DNA of 64,000 bases from Haemaphysalis longicornis (Eukaryota; Arthropoda; Arachnida; Ixodida; Ixodidae), in the NCBI GenBank assembly GCA_013339765.2, contig JABSTR010000975.1, forward strand, positions 1 to 64,000, written 5' to 3'. Both the position numbers and the translations under genes were made by a program. Positions within the stretch are counted from its first letter, which is position 1; each line of letters opens with the position of its first letter. The notes below the pieces were generated by a model. The model saw only the letters and a program-made list of their open reading frames with translations, ran no database searches and was not told the DNA's origin. This document shows, in pieces, positions 46,001 to 54,952 of the stretch.

Positions 46001-46810
46001 AAACTTATCACAAATACTGAATTTAAACACAGTTTAAAATTGACTTCAGTAGTGCATGCAGGCCCATTTGTTACATGTTTCATTACAAGCTGATTTGTAA
46101 CAGGCTGTTCGATCACAGAGATCAGTCGTTGCAGGACAGTATGCCATATGGGAAAGTTCTATGATTGGAAAAATAGTTGCCTTTTTTTTCCCCACAGCAA
46201 TGAGAATATAGACTCGAGTGAAACACAGCTAACCACATCCTAACATTGCTCAGATTGTCACACTAAGGCACAAGCATGATAACTAAATAATATATTTTAT
46301 AGTAATAGTTGCTTGTAGCCTTGTTAATAAACATCAACACATGTCATAATTGACTTAGGAAGGCTTATTTATACACCTCACAAAAATTTTTGCCAGTTGA
46401 AATTGCAACCTCAGTGTTGAAAACCTTCCTATCCATGTTGGAGACCAAATATGTCCATTGTTATCCTTAACAACAGGGTTGGAGTATCTACAATGGCGAC
46501 ACTACGTCAAGGTACCAACTTTGTCAAAATAGAGGATAAATAAGGTCGTTCACAGAACTTCAGATTTTAAGGTAAAATTAGTACTACCTAGTGCAATGCT
46601 ACAAATGATTTTCCTTTTATGCCCCGCAGACATTTGTCATTATAAAGCACTCAAATTTACTCATAGAATGAAATGAAAAAATTTTGTTACTCTGAAATAC
46701 ATTAACCTCGCTGGGAGCTTCTATAGGCAACAACTGTTTGCCGGACCCTGACCATCATCCTGATCATTTTAGGCTCTATTCCCAGACAGTACGTGCGATT
46801 GACCATCTCT

Positions 46811-46841
<31 letters not shown>

Positions 46842-49579
46842 TAGAGAGAGAGAGATAGAGAGAGAGAGAGTAAACCTATTTATTGTTTTCTAGGGTTCCC
46901 CGGAAAGCAATTCGGCGTTTCTGGGCCATATTTAAACATCTTATACGGCTGTAACAACGTCTGCAGAGGCAATTTAGCCGCATAATTTGTTTACGCTGGT
47001 AAAGTGCGGGAAATAAATATGGCAGTGGGGAAGCGAGTATTTTCAGAACGGTAAACAAAAGTAGCAATATTTTGTTCATGTTCAAGGACTTGTCGCAGTG
47101 TGTGGCGGTCTATGTAAAACTACATTCTTAGGCTGATTTGGAAGGGCATACAGAGGGCATTTATTTCTGAACGTTTAATCGGCGCACTTTTAGTTTCAAG
47201 CGAGAAAATATTTCTTATATTGAGCGGCCCCCAAGGCCTCCGTTATTTAGTGACACTAGCCTCCGTCGGTGGTGCGTAGGTTCGCTTCACTGCATGCACC
47301 GTGAGTTCCCAGGTGCGGCGGCCACGCTGTTCGAGGGAGCGTATGTTTTTTCTCCTTCGGCTGTTGTCGGCTTGGTGAAAGTGATTCCACATGCATCTTC
47401 GGTCCTCCCGCGGTACCGCACACGAAGGGAAAAGCAGATGCCGGAAAGCCTTCGAAGGGCGACGTCCGCCGTCAATTAGTGATAGTGTGGCGTGGCAGCT
47501 AGGGAGGAAACGTACGTAGCTGGATCGCAGGTGTTCGCTGCAGACTAGAAATACATTGTTAGGTTTTGCCGAATTTCCGGATAAGTTAGACGCATTAAAA
47601 TGTCTCAATTAGGCTGCACCCCTATTGAAGGATGATCAGATGACTCGTCATTTAGACTTCGCAAAAAAGAATTTTCTCGTGCAAGACCAATGATCTTGCA
47701 CGAGATTTACCGCTAGCAGTACGATTATAGGGATTCCCTAATTGTACTACTGGGCAAATACGCAAGCTACGGTACTTCCCTTCGATTGTTTAGAAAAAAG
47801 AGGCCGTTTGTGAAAAACCACGTGCAGTGCTTCCGGGACTAATTTTCTGGGCAGCAGAAAATTCGTGTTTTAGGCCATTATAATCCTCAGCCTGAAAAAT
47901 ATATATCCACGGTCGCTGTCATGCGCGGTCAAGACAGTTTGAAAGCACTGCACGTGGTTTTTCACAAACGGCCTATTTTTTCTAAACAATCGAAGGGAAG
48001 TACCGTAGCTTGCGTATTTGCCCAGTAGTACAATTAGGGAATCCCTATAATCGTACTGCTAGCGGTAAATCTCGTGCAAGATCATTGGTCTTGCACGAGA
48101 AAATTCTTTTTTGCGAAGTCTAAATGACGAGTCATCTGATCATCCTTCAATAGGGGTGCAGCCTAATTGAGACATTTTAATGCGTCTAACTTATCCGGAA
48201 ATTCGGCAAAACCTAACAATGTATTTCTAGTCTGCAGCGAACACCTGCGATCCAGCTACGTACGTTTCCTCCCTAGCTGCCACGCCACACTATCACTAAT
48301 TGACGGCGGACGTCGCCCTTCGAAGGCTTTCCGGCATCTGCTTTTCCCTTCGTGTGCGGCACCGCGGGAGGACCGAAGATGCATGTGGAATCACTTTCAC
48401 CAAGCCGACAACGGCCGAAGGAGAAAAAACATACGCTCCCTCGAACAGCGTGGCCGCCGCACCTGGGAACTCACGGTGCATGCAGTGAAGCGAACCTACG
48501 CACCACCGACGGAGGCCTTGGGGGCCGCTCAATATAAGAAATATTTTCTCGCTTGAAACTAAAAGTGCGCCGATTAAACGTTCAGAAATAAATGCCCTCT
48601 GTATGCCCTTCCAAATCAGCCTAAGAATGTAGTTTTACATAGACCGCCACACACTGCGACAAGTCCTTGAACATGAACAAAATAGTGCTACTTTTGTTTA
48701 CCGTTCTGAAAATACTCGCTTCCCCACTGCCATATTTATTTCCCGCACTTTACCAGCGTAAACAAATTATGCGGCTAAATTGCCTCTGCAGACGTTGTTA
48801 CAGCCGTATAAGATGTTTAAATATGGCCCAGAAACGCCGAATTGCTTTCCGGCAAAGCACATATATTTTGAGGTTGCAGCTTGGAAGCGCGGTTCATTTT
48901 TTCTACCAACTAGAATTTTGTCCCCGCGCTCCGTACAGTGTGGTATTTTTGCGAGTTTTATTATTTCATATTATTATTTTTATTATTATTATTATTGCAA
49001 CCTAGGCCCCGGCCACTGTCATATGCTATTCAACTTGCTTTAGGAGAAATTTCTTTCCTCCAAAGATTGGTTAACAGGACTAATAGTGCGGTGAACGGAT
49101 AGGCCATGATTTTTTTTATAGGGGAATCGAAGATAGTCGTGGGAACGTTTGGCGTGGAATTACCCTTAAGTAACTCAGCAACTGCGGCAGCTGTCCCAAC
49201 AACGAAAAAACCACGTTGCTCTGTGACAAAATGCCGCGCGTGGCGAATGATTTTATCACGAACTGGTCCCCCTGTTACGAATTGGAATACTGCGAAACGC
49301 GAATTCGTAGCATTAAAACGCATAGGCGTTTAGAAAATAATTTGAACATTTCCTGGCGTGTTCACGTACACGCTTGCACCATTACTACAAACCCCTGCCC
49401 CACCGCCACCCGCCACCCCTGCAAACACAGGATGACAAGGCACTTACCAGCGTGTTGTCCGTTATCGGGGCGAGTTTCTTCAAAGCCGCCAACACCTCGT
49501 CGTATGCACCTGTTTCAAGGTGGACTTTCTTTCGCTGGCCACTCTCTAAAACTACTAAGCAAACAATTCTGTCTTCCAT
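30772..49579 (-). CDS. SAMD3-like multidomain protein, ten coding exons
   Basis: Coding exons on the minus strand are 49579-49448, 45990-45880, 45110-45019, 44927-44724, 43507-43414, 41964-41800, 39304-39098, 39020-38885, 36931-36858 and 31041-30772. All introns are GT-AG and all phases fit, giving 494 residues with no stop. In order: a PB1/ubiquitin-like N-terminus (MEDRIVCLVVLESGQRKKVH... then ILIHDAEVDDYIDLEVGQTV), a Ser/Pro linker, a helical block (LQPYEQVLQRKTAISGNLRR) leading to YPTHELYQTAAQQLVSRYPHL and DSWVRCLRNKFKNARKK, a basic linker, a helical region, and a C-terminal LFASFWVFNIHYPKKAH block. This order recalls proteins annotated as SAMD3-like in fish and invertebrates (from memory). 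A SAM fold itself is not evident. Function is unknown. It is divergent from a zinc-finger/transposase-like gene. Confidence 0.85.
32461..32651 (-). mobile_element. 5'-inverted SINE insertion with 17-bp target duplication
   Basis: The duplication gaataaacaggaagtga flanks the insertion (32461-32477, 32635-32651). Inside, 3'-half SINE sequence runs on the minus strand (32478-32585), then flips so that about 44 bases ('ggcgaaaagcaaaaacgccc' and on) repeat on the plus strand to 32634. The result is a hairpin. This is the signature of twin priming. Confidence 0.88.
34538..34660 (+). pseudogene. conserved coding-like block, left inner arm
   Basis: The frame reads VYLCFAHFNVSGKVQLSTS then KDLQSVDKHGSEPS. 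The matching frame of the right arm (minus strand, 35110-35240) reads VYLYFAHFNVKGKLQLSTS then KDLQSIDKHWSEPS. Many differences are third-position or conservative, as expected of two once-functional coding copies. I do not recognise the protein. Confidence 0.5.
35110..35240 (-). pseudogene. conserved coding-like block, right inner arm
   Basis: Inverted partner of 34538-34660 with the peptide pattern FAHFNVKGKLQLSTSKDL. No start, splice sites or further exons are seen. Confidence 0.5.
36858..36931 (-). CDS. SAMD3-like exon 9
   Basis: Completes a Glu codon and then encodes DGIRALLGFIVDRCGDSFDA onward. Acceptor ATTTGCAG, donor GAG|GTAAGT, phase 0. Confidence 0.85.
36932..38884 (-). other. SAMD3-like intron 8
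   Basis: Contains the hAT-type MITE (37810-38240), a short (AAGC)n run near 37226 and otherwise unassigned AT-rich DNA. Confidence 0.8.
37810..38240. mobile_element. hAT-type MITE
   Basis: The left end CAGTGGTTCTCAACT is typical of hAT elements. The right end reads TTTGAGAATCAG, an imperfect inverse. The flanking octamers acctagat (37802-37809) and atatagat (38241-38248) agree in six of eight positions, fitting a degraded 8-bp target duplication. At 431 bases it is non-coding. Confidence 0.7.
38885..39020 (-). CDS. SAMD3-like exon 8
   Basis: 45 codons plus one base. A 77-base intron separates it from exon 7. Acceptor CTTTTCAG, donor GAAG|GTAAGC. Confidence 0.87.
39098..39304 (-). CDS. SAMD3-like exon 7
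   Basis: 69 codons (NSSHLVVYGETEEAMMRHSE onward), predicted helical. Acceptor ACCTTGCAG, donor ACG|GTACGT, phase 0. Confidence 0.87.
39305..41799 (-). other. SAMD3-like intron 6
   Basis: A 2.5 kb intron that hosts the Tigger-like remnant (39491-40654). The rest is unassigned. Confidence 0.8.
39491..40654 (+). mobile_element. Tigger-like transposon remnant in intron 6
   Basis: The right end is the reverse complement of CAGTCGAATCCAGCAATAACGA followed by TA. The left end, TTCAAACCCCGCAATGACGA after TA, has lost its CAG. Between them a plus-strand transposase remnant shows 'QDKAAIIANSV' (helix-turn-helix start) and 'VNKAMLT', 'KLDFALHAR' (CENP-B-type second HTH). Stops break all frames. It is a third, distinct Tigger lineage in this window. 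Confidence 0.72.
41800..41964 (-). CDS. SAMD3-like exon 6
   Basis: 55 codons beginning DSWVRCLRNKFKNARKK and ending in a Lys-rich, possibly nuclear-localising PPNKKLCR. Acceptor TTAACAG, donor GTT|GTAAGT. Confidence 0.87.
41965..43413 (-). other. SAMD3-like intron 5
   Basis: Contains the AAGGAG-type MITE (42243-42827). No other element was recognised. Confidence 0.8.
42243..42827. mobile_element. MITE with AAGGAGTACTGACAC TIRs, copy 1
   Basis: Ends are AAGGAGTAGTGACATGAAAT and the reverse complement of AAGGAGTACTGACACGAAAT, flanked by TA (42241-42242, 42828-42829). The TIRs match the copy at 60899-61424. The interior is GC-rich with no ORF. Confidence 0.88.
43414..43507 (-). CDS. SAMD3-like exon 5
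   Basis: Encodes YPTHELYQTAAQQLVSRYPH and on to GRNGL. Acceptor TTGCAG|G, donor CTG|GTGAGC in phase 0. This is the best-conserved block of the family. Confidence 0.88.
43508..44723 (-). other. SAMD3-like intron 4
   Basis: A 1.2 kb AT-rich intron. No repeat recognised. Confidence 0.78.
44724..44927 (-). CDS. SAMD3-like exon 4
   Basis: Acceptor CTTTCAG|G; the donor CTG|GTATGT splits a Trp codon. It encodes 'PRDFLEFRMPDLQPYEQVL' and the following helix. Confidence 0.87.
45019..45110 (-). CDS. SAMD3-like exon 3
   Basis: A Ser/Pro-rich linker (PTSASSPSSDSGPSSP...). It ends GG|GTAAGC with two bases of a Gly codon. Confidence 0.83.
45111..45879 (-). other. SAMD3-like intron 2
   Basis: A 769-base intron with no recognisable element. 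Confidence 0.78.
45880..45990 (-). CDS. SAMD3-like exon 2
   Basis: 37 codons, phase 0 at both ends, between TTTTTTCTGCAG and GAT|GTGAGT. It encodes ILIHDAEVDDYIDLEVGQTV, the second half of the PB1-like fold. Confidence 0.87.
46809..46871. repeat. (AG)n array
   Basis: AG repeat with occasional GGAG and GATAG slips, ending shortly before the left arm of the 2.0 kb inverted repeat. Confidence 0.93.
46900..48852. repeat. 2.0 kb inverted repeat (arms 933 and 910 bp, 110-base loop)
   Basis: Left arm 46900-47832 and right arm 47943-48852 are almost identical in reverse complement. The left arm has one extra 23-base block near 47250 bracketed by 'gcctccg'. Mirrored ORFs of about 121 and 129 residues appear in both arms but have no recognised domain. 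It is inside intron 1 of the SAMD3-like gene. No target duplication or TIR-specific ends were seen. Confidence 0.94.
49448..49579 (-). CDS. SAMD3-like exon 1
   Basis: It holds the ATG and 44 codons (MEDRIVCLVVLESGQRKKVH onward) and ends in phase 0 at CTG|GTAAGT. The long first intron follows. Confidence 0.85.
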
Positions 49580-50652
49580 TATGTGCAGTGATACACTTGG
49601 CTTCCAACGCTGCCAGCACTAACGGTCTGCCGAAGCGGCAAAAGCTCACACGTACTTCTCTGGAGAATGTCTCCGAAAAAGGCGCCAGGAGAAAAGCGAT
49701 TGAGATTGGCGCCAAACCTCCGCGCCCCCGCACCACACGGAGGATGCCCGCACCGAGAAAGAGAGAGGAAGGAATACAAAGGAGAACGATTTTATTGCGG
49801 GCAATGGTATCGAGAGTAGCGGTTATACCCTCGACATCTCTCCGGCGGCGCGCGGACGGAGGCTAGTTTCACGGAGGAACTTGGCGGAGGCACTCGGCGC
49901 TTGAGCAGACGACGCTATTCCGATTCAGGCGTGTCCCGAACTTATTTGAACGGTCGCTTTGCGCACTTAGAACTAAAGTCAAATAAACGTGGATAATGAA
50001 TGTTAGAACAAAATTACTGTGTTTAAACCGAAATAATCAAAGAAACACATATGCGTTCGTAACATAAAAAAACACCTTCGTTCTTTCTCCCCTTAGTAAA
50101 CAAAATCATAACGAATTAAGGTTGAGAAACGCCTCGAGGGCCAATGCCTATGCGGATGCGGGATCGAAAACGTGGGCATGCTAACTAATATGCTCCTGCA
50201 AGCCCGCTACAGATGTTCTTGCGATGAGATTTTTTATTATGAATATTTCCCCGCTGAAGCGAGCTCGCGTATGTGGTGTCGGCGCCGCAAACCAGCTGAA
50301 AGCAATTTGGAAGCGCTCAACGTGGCTGCCGCTTTGTAAATGCCTTCCAGCAGCACACCGGCCTTCTGTTTTCATTTTTCCACTTCCTCTGAGCAATCCG
50401 CCTTTCCTTTTAGGCTCTGGCAGTATGACGGCACGCGCTGTGCGATCAAAGGCTATGGCGCTGCAACAAGGCGGTCGCGCACGACATGTGCGGCGAGTTT
50501 TGCGGGGCCTCTTTGGTGCTTGCTGCACTTCCGTTCGTTTTTCGCTTCTGGATTTTTTTTTTTTTTCCTCTGTCGTGCGTAAGGTTTTCTGAACGGTTCA
50601 ACCTGCGGACGTACAGCCCGCCTATATATATAGTGCGCACCGTACTCCGCAA
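49580..50652. promoter_or_regulatory. shared upstream region of two divergent genes
   Basis: About 1.07 kb separates the SAMD3-like ATG (49579, minus) from the likely start of the zinc-finger gene (about 50653, plus). It is GC-richer than the flanks, consistent with a bidirectional promoter. Both 5' UTRs must lie here in part. Open frames across it (49216-49866 and 50224-50592) have no domain. Confidence 0.55.
50623..50631 (+). promoter_or_regulatory. TATA-like box of the zinc-finger gene
   Basis: TATATATA lies about 30 bases before the expected start and 220 bases before the exon 1 donor. The initiator is not clear. Confidence 0.4.
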
Positions 50653-50849
50653 TGTGAAACCCCGAGAAATCGCAGCTGTCGCATCGTGCGACAAGAGCGC
50701 TCACTTCTTCCATCGCCGAAGTCCTGAATGAGGTCTCAGCTACGCATCATCGCCAACCTGCTGCAACCGTTTGCTGAGCTGCTTCGGCCCTGCCACTGGT
50801 GAACCAAGTCTGACAAGACATCCATGATCTTCAATGCGCGCCTGTGACG
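50653..50849 (+). other. non-coding first exon of the zinc-finger gene
   Basis: It ends GACG|GTAAGT at 50850. It has short upstream ORFs (ATG at about 50728, 25 codons or so) but no continuity into the main frame. The acceptor at 54952 is immediately followed by ATG, so exon 1 would be entirely 5' UTR. Confidence 0.5.
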
Positions 50850-51704
50850 GTAAGTGGCACTCGCCAATCACCTCCGCTCTCTCCATCTCTTTTCCGTTCA
50901 ACCTTTTTTTGTGTTTATTTTAGATTCAGGTGAACAGTTACCGAAGTGCTTTGATTTCCCTTCACCCAACGCTGCTGCTTTTAATTATAATCCACTTCGC
51001 GATCTCTCTTCCCCCCCCCCCCCTCCTTCCCGTCAAATCGCCGCGAAAAAAAAAAAGAAGAAAGGAAACGATCGAGCTAGCTTAAGCGCGTGTGCATTCC
51101 CTTTTAATTATTTTAGACTGAAAGTCTAAAACTTGAAGACTACTGTCGCAGCTCTCGTGATACGTCCAACCATGCAGCCTATTCATTTTTTTCCCCCTTC
51201 TTATAAGTAAGCGATCCAGGTATGTCTGGCGTGTCTATGCTATGCGCGACTTAAGGGTTAATGCCGATGGGGCGACCGAAGGCGAAGAAAGAGCGATTCC
51301 TGGAGAGGGCGGCCGTCGGTATGACCGCGACGCGCGAAAGTGTGTATGGGGGCGACAGGCGCCAAGAATACTCATTGTGTCCTCAGCGGCTGCAAGTTCG
51401 GGTGGCTTAATTGAAATGTTGAAATGCTGCGAAATGTATCTCGAGCCATCACGGTCAAATCAGAACAAAATAAACGAAGACGCACCTCGCACAACTGCTT
51501 CACTTGCTACTTGATTTAACCTACGTTCATGAGTTAAAATTGTAAGCAAAACAAATTTCAGCGCTTCTTTGATGCTCAGGTTACCGTCGAACGTCATTTG
51601 TAGGTTAAAAGGCAAGTTACACTGGCACCCTGTCTGTACCCTTAAAAAAAACTGATCAAACAATCGCCACAAAAAAAATAAATAAATAAACAACCTTGGC
51701 TTTG

Positions 51705-51775
51705 AAATGAGTCGAACCACGGACTTTCAAAACGGAAATCCGACTTTCAACCGCTCGACCACGCGGGGAGACGAC
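51705..51775 (-). mobile_element. tRNA-like sequence, probably SINE head
   Basis: Minus strand: A box TGGTCGAGCGG (complement of 51751-51761) and B box GGTTCGACTC (complement of 51709-51718). The stem pairing of a real tRNA is poor, so it is a tRNA relic rather than a working gene. Confidence 0.55.
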
Positions 51776-51856
51776 GTAGAATTTGGTGTACCAACCGAGG
51801 CTGCCCACGAATAGTGTCGGGTGTACTTTCTTTTGGTCGTATTTGAGAGGTTTGAG

Positions 51857-52200
51857 CAGTGGTAACGCTTGTTTCTTGCGCACCGATCTTGGAGCCGAGG
51901 ACAATAATGCTACTGCTACAAGCGTTGTAACCACAGCTCCATTATTTGAGTAAAGAAAAGCTATCGCACATCCCCGGTCTCCCCTGCGCAAGCCATGGGA
52001 GCTACGAATAGAATGGAATGCGCCACTAGAATTCTGGCGTTGATAACGCTTGCTCGTCACGCACTGATCTTGCAGACAAGCCGCATTATGCTAATACTGG
52101 ATGCGATGTAACCAGAGCTCCCTTATTTAACTCGCACAAAGCTATCGCAGATCCCCGATCTCCTCGATGAAAGCCGAACAAGCCACAAATGGATGAGCGC
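51857..52200. repeat. diverged two-copy tandem repeat (~175 bp)
   Basis: Both copies run 'gataacgcttg...gcactgatcttg' or close variants through 'gtaaccagagctcc' to 'gctatcgca.atccccg.tctcc', with substitutions and indels. Confidence 0.75.
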
Positions 52201-52648
52201 CTGCGAACAGAAATAGCTTGCAATTTGTCTCAAGGCAACCGATTACGACAAGTTAAAAAGAAATTGATTGTTTTCTGCTGAAAGGAGTGACCCCAAACCA
52301 CGCGAAGACGGACGCCGCCCCCCCTTTCCGATGCTCTCTCGCGCTGCGTCGACGCCGATATCTGGCGAGCGTAGACATCGGCGTCGCTCGGGCGTCGGGT
52401 CGCGTCGCCATGCATTTCTGGCGACGCGCGCTGATGCAACGCCAAAAGTACGCTGCATGTGGTTGGGCCTTTAGAGAGGTTGTGCGAGCTCGTGTGAATG
52501 TATAGCTTTTTCTTGCATCAGTGCGCTTTCAGGTTTTCAGGGGAGTGAAAAAGAAGTGGGGGAGATTGAAACCTAAATATGAGGTTGGGGAGGGGGTGGG
52601 TGGAGGCTGGGACAAAGAATTAAAATGAAAAGAAGGCTGATTTGCTGG

Positions 52649-53100
52649 CTGCAACGCCTTGCCACAAATTAAAAAAAAAACACATAAAGCAAACAAAACC
52701 GTAATACGGGAATGAGTGGTATTTGTATGCACAACCCGCACGAGCTTTATCAGCTGTTTCCAAAAAAGGCCCGTCAATTCTTCCTCCACGGTAATACCTA
52801 TATATACTTGTCTGTAAAAAAGCTAGCGACAACAGTGTTTGCAAATTCATTTTAGCGCGACAGTGCAGCTTACATAAAACTTTTCCATGAGATTTTCTGC
52901 ATTTTGGAGAGCAACCGAATGTTTGTAAAGCTGCTTTCTTTGGTTAGTGAAAGTGTGACTTTCATTTAGAGAAACTACATAAAAATGCATTACACCAGCG
53001 TAAACACTGGCTAATTGTCTTAGCTGATTTGCGTGCTGCAAAGCGGAGCGAAATAAATTAACGCCTTGCTACAAATTAAAAAAAAACACAAGCAAAAGAA
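52649..53100. repeat. 40-base direct repeat
   Basis: The phrase 'aacgccttgccacaaatt' plus A-rich run at 52649 recurs with one change at 53061. Confidence 0.7.
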
Positions 53101-54952
53101 TTCAATCACTTGGCTGCATAACAGGTGTTCTCTGAACAAGGTAGTAAACAAAAATATACAAATGTTTAATCTCTAACAATAACTGGTAAGAATCAAACAC
53201 GGCATCAATGCCTGGCATGAAGCCAAAGCGCGTCGAAGTTGTGCCAAGAGCGCCATTGTATTTTCTGCCGAAATGAGGCGTCGAAGCTCATTTGGCGCAT
53301 TAGCAATATTAAAGAGTTGCAGCAGAGTGGAGGAGGTCACAGTACGCTCTGGTAGGCGACCGGTGCTACTGCGCGTGCGCAGAAACGGATATACTGGTTG
53401 AGCGCATGTCCTGTCCCGCGCCCGATTCAACAGTCAGTACCAGGTACTTATAAAAGGCGAGGCCCAATTTCAACAAAGAAATAATTATTTTCCCATAATT
53501 CGCCACTCTTTCGCCACATATCACGCTCCTGACCACTCGACCGACGGAGAACCGGCGCTGTCAAACATGTTACCTGCCTGCGATTTACTCATTCTGAACC
53601 AGTTTGGCCGTAAAGCAGCAACCTATGTGTTTTAGAATTTGACGTCATGTATCGTACAACCGACCATTTCAATCATGTTGCGTGTAGATTACACACATAG
53701 AGCATCGCGGTATTTGGTGCCGTCAGCTGTAAAAATTTTTGTGTGCTTTATGTTACGCCGGACGTAACTCAAAACATTGGCCTAAAGTTCCCTCGCACGT
53801 AATTATAGTTTTCAATTCTGGGTCCCGTCGGGCGTAGCTCTAGTTTTCAATTTCGGGTTCCGTCAGACGTAACTCTAGGCACTGTGTATTTTTAATTGGT
53901 TAGCAGGAGTAGTTCAAACTTAAAAGTTATATTTATGTAAACAATGTAAACATGTATGTGATTGCAAAACAAAAAAAAACTGCTTCCCATATTTTTTCTA
54001 CACAACTTCTGGCATCTATTCATGTCTTGCTGGTAATTTTTTGTTGAATAGTTTTTTTCCTATTGTTCTCAAGAACAATCAAGGAAATTTTTTTAACTAA
54101 CTAAGACACTACTTATCTCACATAAAGACTAATTAGATATTTGAAATCAGCTACAAATACTGAACAAGCCCATGAAGTTTTGTCAAAATTGGTTGGAAAG
54201 CAAAAAAAAGACCAGTGTGCTTCCTTGAATTTGAATTCTTTATTATTTCCAACGGTGTGAGATACATACAAGTTAGTATACAAACAAGGAGAACGCTTCA
54301 GATCAATGGAGAATGTTTCAGCTCAATAGCAGTTAATCACAGGCTTCTAACAAATAATCCACGTAATAAAAAAATAAAGCAGTAGCGACTCCACAGCCAC
54401 ATTTTGGCGATTTCTCAATGTCACAAAGGCTTGTTTGTAAGATTGGTTGTGGCCGATTACAGCCCCCCGCAACGAAACATGACTGGACAATCGTAGCAGA
54501 GCGATTCCTTGTAATTGGATCGTTTGAATGTTAAAAAAAACACTTAATGCAGTGATAACTGTGCTTAATGCTGGTACATATAATGTCAATGCTGCCCATA
54601 TTATGTCACTAGTGCGAGATTTGAAAGGCGTTCAATATTTCTTGCTTTTATTTTTGGTTAAAAAATCTTCGTGGCTGTAATGCAGTTGAGTGAGTTACGG
54701 AAGGCTAGTTATTCCACACAAGTTATTTTTGTCTTGATACCCACTCTAAGCTCAGAAAACACCACCGTGCTACTGTCAAAAATCCCCCTCCCCCTCCCCA
54801 TTTTCCACCTTCCAAACACTCCCAAAGCCTCTGTGCTCAGTGGTTCCACATTTTACACTCCCAGGCTGTGTGTTAGCCCACTGCTTTCCTCAAAGCTACC
54901 TAAATGAGCAAGGTAGAAACAAATTATTGTTTTGTCGCATTTTTCATTTCAG

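Larger units (their letters stand above)
45991..49447 (-). other. SAMD3-like intron 1
   Basis: A 3.5 kb intron containing an (AG)n array (46809-46871) and a 2.0 kb inverted repeat (46900-48852). Confidence 0.78.
50850..54952 (+). other. first intron of the zinc-finger gene
   Basis: The 4.1 kb intron contains a tRNA-like/SINE sequence (51705-51775), a diverged 175-base tandem pair (51857-52200), short GC-rich inverted repeats around 52350, a 40-base direct repeat (52649 and 53061) and otherwise AT-rich DNA (53600-54930). The acceptor is TTTTTCATTTCAG. Confidence 0.5.

Noticed and set aside
47243..48556. Mirrored ORFs of 121 and 129 residues with scattered Cys/His, considered as THAP-like
   Set aside because: They are mirror images of one inverted repeat. 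The C2CH spacing and AVPTIF-type signature are missing.
49216..49866. 216-residue plus-strand ORF opposite SAMD3-like exon 1
   Set aside because: It is antisense to a well-supported exon and has no domain.
51705..51775. Functional tRNA gene
   Set aside because: A and B boxes are present, but acceptor and anticodon stems do not pair well; best read as a SINE head or pseudo-tRNA.
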